Part shown: one piece after another, positions 1 to 5,399 of the stretch
Layout: the number at the start of each line of letters is the position of its first letter
How positions within the stretch are numbered: position 1 is the stretch's first letter
Assembly: GCA_964549475.1 (NCBI GenBank)
Contig: CAZJXH010000117.1
Location: 1-11,096, forward strand
Origin: JBBQKF01 sp964549475
Lineage (GTDB): Bacteria; Bacillota; Clostridia; Saccharofermentanales; UBA5734
Direction of reading: 5' to 3'
DNA: 11,096 nt
Program-made: the position numbers and the translations under genes
The notes under the pieces: generated by a model
The model's database searches: none
Seen by the model: only the letters and a program-made list of their open reading frames with translations
Told to the model about the DNA's origin: nothing

Positions 1-123
1 ATAGACAGCCAATAAAATAACCGCTAAAAGAACTACAGTCAATATAATGTCCACTGTCCGCTTAACGACTTTTTTGACGGATGAATCCTTCTTCTTATGG
101 ATTTCTTTTGAAGTTGTAGTCAT
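1..123 (-). CDS. N-terminus of an unidentified membrane protein (partial)
   Basis: Forty-one codons of a minus-strand gene run off the left edge. The product begins MTTTSKEIHKKKDSSVKK, a lysine-rich cytoplasmic stretch, and then enters one hydrophobic segment at residues 24-41 (DIILTVVLLAVILLAVY). This is a basic-then-hydrophobic N-terminus: an uncleaved signal anchor or the first membrane helix. The ATG at 123 is preceded by GGGGAG with about ten bases of spacing. An in-frame ATG at 141 exists but has no comparable ribosome binding site. A promoter with extended -10 lies just upstream (154-162). A type I signal peptidase of the Sec11/SipW kind would start like this, but so would many membrane proteins, so no function is assigned. 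The gene is divergent from everything in the island. Confidence 0.6.
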   Translation of the reverse strand, partial: MTTTSKEIHKKKDSSVKKVVKRTVDIILTVVLLAVILLAVY

Positions 124-153
124 CTTCTCATTTCTCCCCATCTTCGTATCTGG

Positions 154-162
154 ATTATAGCA
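154..162 (-). promoter_or_regulatory. Extended -10 promoter for the leftmost gene
   Basis: Read on the minus strand, the sequence is TGCTATAAT, a perfect TATAAT (154-159) with the TGN extension. It lies about 30 bases upstream of the ATG at 123. No good -35 box is seen 17 bases further upstream, as is usual for extended -10 promoters. Confidence 0.5.
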
Positions 163-217
163 TTGCACAATCTCATCACACTCTCCCTCCACTCTTTTTT
201 CAATCTCATTTGCTGGT

Positions 218-364
218 GCAAATAAAAGGCCTTTTCGTTACGCAAAAAAAAACCTTGCCGGCTTTGAATATGACGGGAACGGCAAGTTGCTCGCCATGCG
301 CTGGAACGGCAACGAATACTACTATGTCACCAACATCCAGGGCAATGTGACCGGATTGATGGAT
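218..364 (+). pseudogene. Rhs/YD-repeat core fragment
   Basis: One plus-strand frame from about 260 reads GFEYDGNGKLLAMRWNG and then NEYYYVTNIQGNVTGLMD. This is the typical core of Rhs/YD-repeat proteins, which carry YD..G......Y.G..YYYV.N.QG.V..L.D. Just upstream in the same frame (218-244) is RPFRYA, which resembles the NPFRYR-type motif that normally follows the core, so the piece may be a rearranged remnant. There is no start codon, ribosome binding site or Rhs context on either side. After codon 362-364 the frame continues with unrelated AT-rich sequence to a stop at 452-454. I read it as a leftover of a large Rhs-type gene cut by the arrival or rearrangement of the defence island. Its base composition is richer in G+C than the sequence that follows. 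Coordinates of the left end are approximate. Confidence 0.65.
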
Positions 365-529
365 TGTTATCAAAATGTTATCGAAATGATAACGTGCTCT
401 GATTGCTATTCGTTACAGAATAGTAAAAAAGAGGTTTATTACTATGTTTATTAATATAATCTATGCTTGAGATAAATTTAATCGAAAATTTTTAAAACTC
501 AAATTTAAAAAATTGTGTGCGAAAAATTG
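365..529. other. AT-rich non-coding stretch upstream of the island
   Basis: No gene is supported here. The stretch starts where the Rhs similarity stops. It contains GTTATC at 366-371 and again at 377-382, the second forming a hairpin with GATAAC at 388-393. From about 455 it carries several A and T runs (AAATTT, AAAATTTTTAAAA, AAATTTAAAAAA) spaced roughly a helical turn or two apart, the kind of sequence that is often curved upstream of promoters. The drop in G+C at about 365 is the likely left limit of the acquired segment. Confidence 0.5.
366..393. repeat. GTTATC repeats with a small hairpin
   Basis: GTTATC occurs at 366-371 and 377-382 (11-base periodicity). The second copy pairs perfectly with GATAAC at 388-393 around a five-base loop. 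There is no T tract after it, so it is not an intrinsic terminator. It could be a protein-binding site or a scar at the island edge. The octamer ATGATAAC (386-393) recurs at 7239-7246 near the other end of the AT-rich segment. Confidence 0.4.
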
Positions 530-558
530 TTGCATTTTTAGGGTTGCCATACTATAAT
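530..558 (+). promoter_or_regulatory. Promoter of the abiE operon
   Basis: A perfect -10 TATAAT at 553-558 sits 17 bases downstream of TTGCAT (530-535), which keeps the TTG of a sigma-A -35 box. The predicted transcription start is near 565, about 45 bases before the first gene. The AT-tract DNA upstream would suit a curved or UP-type element. This is the most convincing promoter of the island and could serve the toxin-antitoxin pair and possibly the genes beyond it, since no terminator is seen until 7129. Confidence 0.6.
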
Positions 559-581
559 ATTTTTTATACACTAAACCTAAA
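537..581. promoter_or_regulatory. Inverted repeat around the -10 box, candidate AbiEi operator
   Basis: TTTAGGGTT (537-545) and AAACCTAAA (573-581) form an inverted repeat with eight of nine positions matching, and the pair straddles the -10 box at 553-558. AbiEi antitoxins of studied type IV systems repress their own promoter by binding inverted repeats. A site here would block RNA polymerase. Assigning it to AbiEi is inference. Confidence 0.35.
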
Positions 582-608
582 CTCTGTGTAATAAAAGTTG
601 GTAAACGC

Positions 609-1214
609 GTGAGTAAAATGGATATTGTGAAAAAAGTAATAATTAAAAATGGTGGTCTCGCTAAAACGGCAGATTTTATTGCATCAGGTCTTTCAACATA
701 CGATGTCGCTAACCTTTGTAAAAAAGGGTTTATTGAGCGTATTCGGCACGGATTATATCAATTGCCAAAGACAAATGATATAACTGAAGAAAAGCTTCTG
801 GCTGCCCTGTTGCCCGAAGGTATTGTTTGTGTGGAATCTGCTCTGTTTCATTATGGATACAGTGATTTTGCTCCCCGCCTTTGGACAATTGCAGTTCCAC
901 GAACAATTTCAAGAACAAAGCTAAAAATAGATACTGTCCCACTTAAAGCATATTATATTCAAAAGCAATACTTTAATCTCGGAAAAGAAACAGCTGATTT
1001 TAATGGTGTGAATCTTTCGATATATGACCGTGAGCGCACCATTTGTGATTGCTTCAAGTACCGTACCAAACTTGACAATGAGCTTTTCAATAAAGCGGTT
1101 AACGCCTATGCTTCCGACGATAAGCAAAATCTTACCAATCTTTCAAAATACGCAAAGGAAATGCATCTTTATAAAAAAGTAACCGAACTTATGGAGGTAA
1201 TGCTGAATGGTTGA
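609..1214 (+). CDS. abiEi: AbiEi-family antitoxin, type IV toxin-antitoxin system
   Basis: Cytoplasmic antitoxin and DNA-binding autorepressor of an AbiE-type abortive infection or plasmid-maintenance pair. The first 55 or so residues form a winged-helix region: a helix at MDIVKKVIIKNGGLAKTADF, then STYDVANLCKKGFIERIRHGLYQLP, typical of the N-terminal domain of AbiEi proteins. The rest carries family features such as LPEGIVCVESALFHYGY (about residues 68-84) and a YDRERTICDCF stretch (near residue 140), where the antitoxin domain usually has its D..RTI.D motif. The length of 201 residues is normal for the family. The start is GTG at 609; an ATG three codons later (618) is an alternative, and neither has a strong ribosome binding site. 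It overlaps the toxin gene by eight bases, as is usual for abiE pairs. In known systems AbiEi counteracts AbiEii without binding it and represses transcription of both genes. Recognition rests on these motifs and the partner gene. Confidence 0.85.
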   Translation: MSKMDIVKKVIIKNGGLAKTADFIASGLSTYDVANLCKKGFIERIRHGLYQLPKTNDITEEKLLAALLPEGIVCVESALFHYGYSDFAPRLWTIAVPRTISRTKLKIDTVPLKAYYIQKQYFNLGKETADFNGVNLSIYDRERTICDCFKYRTKLDNELFNKAVNAYASDDKQNLTNLSKYAKEMHLYKKVTELMEVMLNG

Positions 1215-2103
1215 TATAGCGTCATCCGTACTTGCAAGACTTAAAAATAAAGCAGCTGAAAGCGGGAGAAGCTATCAACTATGCTTGCAGCTTTTCTGTC
1301 AAGAGGAATTTCTGCGTCGAGTTGAAGCTTCAAAATATACGGACAACCTCATTTTAAAAGGCGGACTCTTCCTCTATTCCATTACCGACTTTGACAGTCG
1401 TGTAACCGTAGATGTAGATTTTCTACTAAGAAAAATACCTAATACCCCTGAGCAGTTAAAGGTAGTGTTATCAGAGATTATTGCATCTGACACAGAAAAC
1501 GACTTCATCACATTTGAAGTAAAAAGCATTGTACCTATTGCTATTGCCAAAAAGTATACTGGTATTGGTGTGACTATCGTTGCACATATAAAAAACACTC
1601 GAACCACATTTGGTATTGACTTCGGAGTGGGTGATGTTATAGTACCACAGCAGGAAAATCGAAAAATTCCAACACAGCTTAACGATTTTAAGGCTCCGAA
1701 TATAAATACCTATTCTATCGAAACTACTATTGCGGAAAAGTTGGATGCTATTTTAAACCTGATGGAATTTTCAAGCCGAATGAAGGACTATTACGATATA
1801 TACTATCTTGCAAATAAATTCAATTTTGACGGCAACACCTTGTGTGAAGCACTCGCCAAAACCTTTGAAAACCGCAACCACGCTTTTACAGCAGAGCAAT
1901 TTGAGCAGATCATGACTTTTGATGCCGATGACGGTATGCAGAAAAAGTGGAAAGCGTTTATAAAGAAAATTAACACAAAGACGGATGACTTCAGAACCAT
2001 TCTTAAAACAATGAAAACTTTCCTTTCTTTACCTTACGGTGCAGTAGTAAAAAAACAAGAATTTACAAAAAAGTGGTTTGCCGCAGATAGCAAATGGAAA
2101 TAA
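1207..2103 (+). CDS. abiEii: AbiEii/AbiGii-family nucleotidyltransferase toxin
   Basis: Toxin of the type IV pair: a DUF1814-type nucleotidyltransferase that uses NTPs. Related MenA and AbiEii toxins stop growth by transferring nucleotides to RNA such as tRNA. The signature LILKGGLFLYSI (K51-G52-G53) is followed by R65 and VDVDF with D69 and D71, the metal-binding D.D of the nucleotidyltransferase fold. A further acidic strand GIDFGVGD (D138), a helix YSIETTIAEKLDAIL (E177-K178), and RMKDYYDIYYL (K193-D194, D197) correspond to the other conserved motifs. All expected catalytic residues are present, so the toxin should be active. The length of 298 residues is normal. The ATG at 1207 has GGAGG at 1193-1197 inside the antitoxin gene, nine bases upstream, and the overlap implies translational coupling to the antitoxin. 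Confidence 0.88.
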   Translation: MVDIASSVLARLKNKAAESGRSYQLCLQLFCQEEFLRRVEASKYTDNLILKGGLFLYSITDFDSRVTVDVDFLLRKIPNTPEQLKVVLSEIIASDTENDFITFEVKSIVPIAIAKKYTGIGVTIVAHIKNTRTTFGIDFGVGDVIVPQQENRKIPTQLNDFKAPNINTYSIETTIAEKLDAILNLMEFSSRMKDYYDIYYLANKFNFDGNTLCEALAKTFENRNHAFTAEQFEQIMTFDADDGMQKKWKAFIKKINTKTDDFRTILKTMKTFLSLPYGAVVKKQEFTKKWFAADSKWK

Positions 2104-2104
2104 G

Positions 2105-2155
2105 ATAAGCGAACTTACATTATGCACTTAGGAGATGGATGAAGTGTTCGTTTAT
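2105..2155 (+). promoter_or_regulatory. Leader hairpin before the EcoRI-type methyltransferase
   Basis: ATAAGCGAAC (2105-2114) pairs with GTTCGTTTAT (2146-2155) over ten positions, one of them a G-T wobble, leaving a 31-base loop. It fills the gap between the toxin stop and the methyltransferase ribosome binding site (AGGAGGA, 2163-2169). It has no T tract, so read-through from the abiE promoter is likely. An mRNA structure that affects methyltransferase expression is possible, but its function is unproved. Confidence 0.35.
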
Positions 2156-2176
2156 AGATAATAGGAGGAAATAAAA

Positions 2177-3244
2177 ATGGCGGACAATAGCAATTTGCAT
2201 ATGTCAAAAGCAGGGAAAACCGATGAGTTCTACACACAGTTATCGACAATTGAAGAAGAATTACGTCATTATCGTAAGTACTTTAAAGGCAAGGTTGTAT
2301 TGTGTAATTGTGACGACCCATATGAAAGCAATTTCTTTAAGTATTTTGCTTTAAACTTTAACACGCTTGAGCTTAGAAAGCTTATAACAACTTGCTATGC
2401 TACTTCTCCAATTATTTATACTCAGCTAACTCTATTTAATGAAGAAGAAATATTATTTACTGAAAAAGAGGGTAAAAAACCATACAAAATAGAAATTTCA
2501 GAGGTTAAAAATGAAGATGGCAACGATACAATTGATATGTCGGATGTAGAGTATCTCTTAAGCAATAACAAAAATACATTGACTTTATTAGATGGAGATG
2601 GTGATTTTCGTTCTTCAGAATGTTTAGCACTGTTTGAAGAATGCGATATTGTTGTTACAAATCCACCTTTTTCTTTAATGAAAGAATACATACCTCTCAT
2701 TGCAGAAAGCGGGAAACAATTTCTTGTTTTAGGAAATATGAACCATATCACTTTTAAAGAAATTTTCCATTATTTTAAAAACAATAAAATGTGGCTTGGT
2801 TATAATGCGGGACATTTTTGGTTTAAAGTCCCCGACTACTACGAAGAAAAGGAAACAGATTATAAAAAAGATGAAAATGGACAAAAATGGCGTAGATTGG
2901 GTAATATTTGTTGGTTTACAAATATGGATATTGCTATACGTCATCTACCATTAGATTTGTATAAACACTATACTCCCGAAAAATATCCGACATATGATAC
3001 TTACGATGCCATTCACGTTGAATATTACAATGAAATTCCTTTAAACACAGACAAAATATTGGGAGTACCAATAACATATTTAGCATACCATTGTGATGAG
3101 CAGTTTGAGATTTTAGGAAAATTTGATGGTGGAAGTGCCTCGAACGACTTGGATTTGGCTAAACCTGTTATTAATGGAAAAGTAAAATATAAGCGAATTG
3201 CAATAAGAAACCGTAATATAATACATAGAGGGGATAATATATGA
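2177..3244 (+). CDS. EcoRI-family adenine-specific DNA methyltransferase
   Basis: Transfers a methyl group from S-adenosylmethionine to adenine N6 in a specific DNA site. The N-terminal third is characteristic of the EcoRI methylase family: HMSKAGKTDEFYTQL, then IEEELRHYRKYFKGKVVLCNCDDPYESNFFKYF in two adjoining pieces (residues about 8-60). The catalytic motif IV is DIVVTNPPFSLMKEY (NPPF near residue 162), the D/N-P-P-F form of N6-adenine enzymes. At 355 residues it is a little longer than M.EcoRI. The start is firm: ATG at 2177 with AGGAGGA about seven bases upstream. No EcoRI-like endonuclease gene is next to it. The following gene, a DUF262-HNH protein, starts inside its stop codon (ATGA at 3241-3244), so the two are translated as a coupled pair. 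The recognition site cannot be told from the sequence; family members need not share GAATTC. It could protect host DNA from the partner nuclease or create a mark that the partner reads. Confidence 0.85.
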   Translation: MADNSNLHMSKAGKTDEFYTQLSTIEEELRHYRKYFKGKVVLCNCDDPYESNFFKYFALNFNTLELRKLITTCYATSPIIYTQLTLFNEEEILFTEKEGKKPYKIEISEVKNEDGNDTIDMSDVEYLLSNNKNTLTLLDGDGDFRSSECLALFEECDIVVTNPPFSLMKEYIPLIAESGKQFLVLGNMNHITFKEIFHYFKNNKMWLGYNAGHFWFKVPDYYEEKETDYKKDENGQKWRRLGNICWFTNMDIAIRHLPLDLYKHYTPEKYPTYDTYDAIHVEYYNEIPLNTDKILGVPITYLAYHCDEQFEILGKFDGGSASNDLDLAKPVINGKVKYKRIAIRNRNIIHRGDNI

Positions 3245-4353
3245 AAATTGAAAGAATACAAATATCAATAAGAGATTTAACAAATGGATATGAGGAAAAA
3301 GGTCTCGATGGAGTTGAAGGAATTGTTGCTTATGGGGAAAAACTTGATGTTCGTCCTCCGTATCAGCGAGAATATGTTTATGCACCGAAAGAACGGGATG
3401 AGGTTATCCGCACTGTCAAAAAAGGTTTTCCACTCAATATAATGTACTGGGCTAAAACAGAAAACGGTCATTATGAATTAATGGACGGACAGCAACGCAC
3501 AATTTCAATTTGTAGATATACAGCGGAAAGTGAACGAACATTTGCAGTTGATGAAAAGTATTACTTTAATTTAGAAAAAGATTTGCAAAAACAGATTGAC
3601 GATTATTTGTTGGATATTTATATCTGCAATGGAACGCCTTCTGAAGTTCATGAGTGGTTTAAGGTTATCAACATTGCAGGAAAACCTTTAACAGCACAAG
3701 AATTGAGGAATACCGCATACACAGGAACGTGGTTGTCAGATGCAAAGGTACATTTTTCAAAACCAACTTGTGCTGCTTATAATATGGCAAAAGATTATGT
3801 TAGTGGTTCTCCAATAAGACAAGAGTATCTTGAAACAGCTATAGAATGGATTGCTAATCGTGATAACCTCAGTTCTATTGAAAATTATATGGCTTTGCAC
3901 CAGCATGATGAAAATGCAAATCAAATATGGATTTATTTCAAACGTGTTGTTGAATGGGTTGAAACAATTTTCCCTACTAAACGCAATGAAATGAAAGGAA
4001 TAGGTTGGGGGTTTCTGTACGACATATATAAAGATACAGAATTAGACCCTAATGTGCTTGAAACAAAAATAAAAACACTTATGATAGATGATGATGTTAC
4101 AAATAAGAAAGGAATATATCCATATGTTCTAGCCGACAATGAAAGCCATTTGAATATTCGTGCATTCAGTGAAAATCAAAAACGTGAAGCATATGAACGT
4201 CAAGACGGCATTTGTCCCAACTGCGGAGAACATTTTGACTACAAAGAAATGGAAGGCGACCATATCACGCCATGGCATGATGGAGGTAAAAGCAATGCTG
4301 GAAACTGCCAGATGCTTTGTAAAGAATGTAATCGGAGAAAGTCCGGAATATAA
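3241..4353 (+). CDS. DUF262-HNH protein, probable modification-linked nuclease
   Basis: A 370-residue single chain with two recognisable parts. The N-terminal DUF262 (ParB/sulfiredoxin-like, GmrS-like) domain shows RPPYQREYVY (38-47) and LMDGQQRTISI (80-90), the DGQ.R motif that in GmrSD and SspE is tied to nucleotide binding and hydrolysis. The middle (about 100-310) is helical and unassigned. The C-terminal HNH nuclease has a zinc pair CPNC (325-328), GDHITPWHDGG with D340-H341, N355, and LCKECNRRK with C360, C363 and N364. That is a complete HNH set with four cysteines, so cutting activity is expected. GmrSD and SspE carry DUF1524 as nuclease; here it is an ordinary HNH. The gene overlaps the methyltransferase stop by four bases (ATGA), so the two are presumably made together. 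Likely roles are the restriction partner of that methyltransferase or a nuclease steered by the methylation state. Which one is not decided by sequence. Confidence 0.85.
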   Translation: MKIERIQISIRDLTNGYEEKGLDGVEGIVAYGEKLDVRPPYQREYVYAPKERDEVIRTVKKGFPLNIMYWAKTENGHYELMDGQQRTISICRYTAESERTFAVDEKYYFNLEKDLQKQIDDYLLDIYICNGTPSEVHEWFKVINIAGKPLTAQELRNTAYTGTWLSDAKVHFSKPTCAAYNMAKDYVSGSPIRQEYLETAIEWIANRDNLSSIENYMALHQHDENANQIWIYFKRVVEWVETIFPTKRNEMKGIGWGFLYDIYKDTELDPNVLETKIKTLMIDDDVTNKKGIYPYVLADNESHLNIRAFSENQKREAYERQDGICPNCGEHFDYKEMEGDHITPWHDGGKSNAGNCQMLCKECNRRKSGI

Positions 4354-4373
4354 TAGCCTTGTTTGATGTTAAA

Positions 4374-4408
4374 AATACATATTATTGATTGTGGAAATGA
4401 TATGTATT
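4374..4408. repeat. Thirteen-base inverted repeat between the two methyltransferase modules
   Basis: AATACATATTATT (4374-4386) and AATGATATGTATT (4396-4408) are inverted copies with one mismatch in 13 positions and a nine-base spacer. No T tract follows, so this is not a standard terminator. It begins 20 bases after the DUF262-HNH stop codon and 65 bases before the next methyltransferase start. TATTAT at 4380-4385, with TTGTTT (4359-4364) 15 bases upstream, is a weak possible promoter inside the left arm, so an operator controlling the second module is plausible. Confidence 0.45.
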
Positions 4409-4472
4409 GCGAATTATACAAGTATTGACTGGTAAAATTTCAGTTAAGGAATTATTATTGAGTGGTGAAACG

Positions 4473-5399
4473 ATGCGAATATACAAAACATATAAAAAAG
4501 GAAACAAAGTCACTTTATTCAATGGAGATTGTTTAGAGTTATTAAAGAATATGCCGGGCGAATCTGTAGACTTAATTGTTACTTCGCCTCCATATTGCAT
4601 TGGAAAGGCTTACGAAGATCCTCATGATGATGTAGAGACATTTAAGCAGCAACATATTAATATTTTTAACGATATGTATCGTGTACTTAAAACTGGAGGA
4701 AGTATCTGTTGGCAAGTAGGCTATCATGTTTCTGATAAGTGCATAGTACCTCTTGACTACATAATATACGAGCTTTTTACATCATTAAGTAAGGATAGAT
4801 GTACGCCTTTGATACTAAGAAATCGCATTATATGGACTTTTGGCCATGGGCTAAATAGCACGAATCGTTTTAGCGGACGCCACGAAGTGATTTTATGGTT
4901 TACTAAAGGTGAACAAACTATATTCAATTTGGATGATATCAGAGTGCCGCAAAAATATCCTGGCAAGCGATCATATAAAGGACCGCACAAAGGGGAATTT
5001 AGTGGGAATCCGCTTGGAAAAAATCCATCTGATGTTTGGACTATACCAAATGTGAATGCAAATCATCTCGAAAAGACTAATCATCCCTGTCAATTTCCAG
5101 TAGCAATTCCACAAAGATTAATTAACGCATTAACACCTTTTGAGGGTGTAGTTTTAGATCCGTTTTCCGGATCTGGAACAACTGGAGTTGCTGCAATCAT
5201 AGAAGGAAGAAAATTTGTTGGAGCAGAAATCCAAGAAAATTATTATGACATCTCAAAAAATCGTCTGTATGAAGCCGCTAACGGAAATATTCGAATAAGA
5301 GAAGATAAACCTGTGGTCGAGCCAAATCAAAACACAGCAGTTGCAAAGCTACCGGAAGAATTCCGTAAAATCAGGGAGGGCAAAAATGAAAAAGAGTAG
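4473..5399 (+). CDS. Beta-class site-specific DNA methyltransferase (N6-adenine or N4-cytosine)
   Basis: S-adenosylmethionine-dependent DNA methyltransferase of the beta class. The catalytic motif comes first (LIVTSPPYCIGKAYED, TSPPY at residues 37-41), a variable target-recognition region follows (roughly 85-200), then motif X (HPCQFPVAIPQRLI, about 204-217), and last the cofactor-binding motif I (LDPFSGSGTTGVAA, 228-241). All key motifs are intact. TSPPY occurs in both N4-cytosine and N6-adenine enzymes of this class, so the methylated base stays open. The frame is open back to a TTG at 4407, but that codon lies in the inverted repeat. I chose ATG 4473, which makes the protein begin MRIYKTYKKGNKVTLFNGDC, as relatives do, and has GGTG a few bases upstream. 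The length is 308 residues. Its last 14 bases overlap the DGQHR gene, so the pair is translationally coupled. No specificity subunit or ordinary endonuclease gene is seen next to it. Confidence 0.85.
   Translation: MRIYKTYKKGNKVTLFNGDCLELLKNMPGESVDLIVTSPPYCIGKAYEDPHDDVETFKQQHINIFNDMYRVLKTGGSICWQVGYHVSDKCIVPLDYIIYELFTSLSKDRCTPLILRNRIIWTFGHGLNSTNRFSGRHEVILWFTKGEQTIFNLDDIRVPQKYPGKRSYKGPHKGEFSGNPLGKNPSDVWTIPNVNANHLEKTNHPCQFPVAIPQRLINALTPFEGVVLDPFSGSGTTGVAAIIEGRKFVGAEIQENYYDISKNRLYEAANGNIRIREDKPVVEPNQNTAVAKLPEEFRKIREGKNEKE

Noticed and set aside
4160..4366. A 68-codon plus-strand frame inside the HNH region
   Set aside because: It runs in another frame across the HNH zinc-finger codons of the DUF262-HNH gene. 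The residue pattern of the main frame is clearly the real one.
4374..4408. Inverted repeat as an intrinsic terminator after the DUF262-HNH gene
   Set aside because: The stem is almost entirely A/T and no T tract follows (TGCGAATTATAC), so it does not fit a rho-independent terminator.
4407..4472. Longer TTG start for the second methyltransferase
   Set aside because: The TTG overlaps the right arm of the inverted repeat, has no ribosome binding site, and the added residues do not resemble a methyltransferase N-terminus. ATG 4473 fits the family better.
5341..5385. Longer TTG start for the DGQHR protein
   Set aside because: The 15 extra codons lie inside the methyltransferase gene, and the ATG at 5386 has a strong GGGAGGG site at the right distance.
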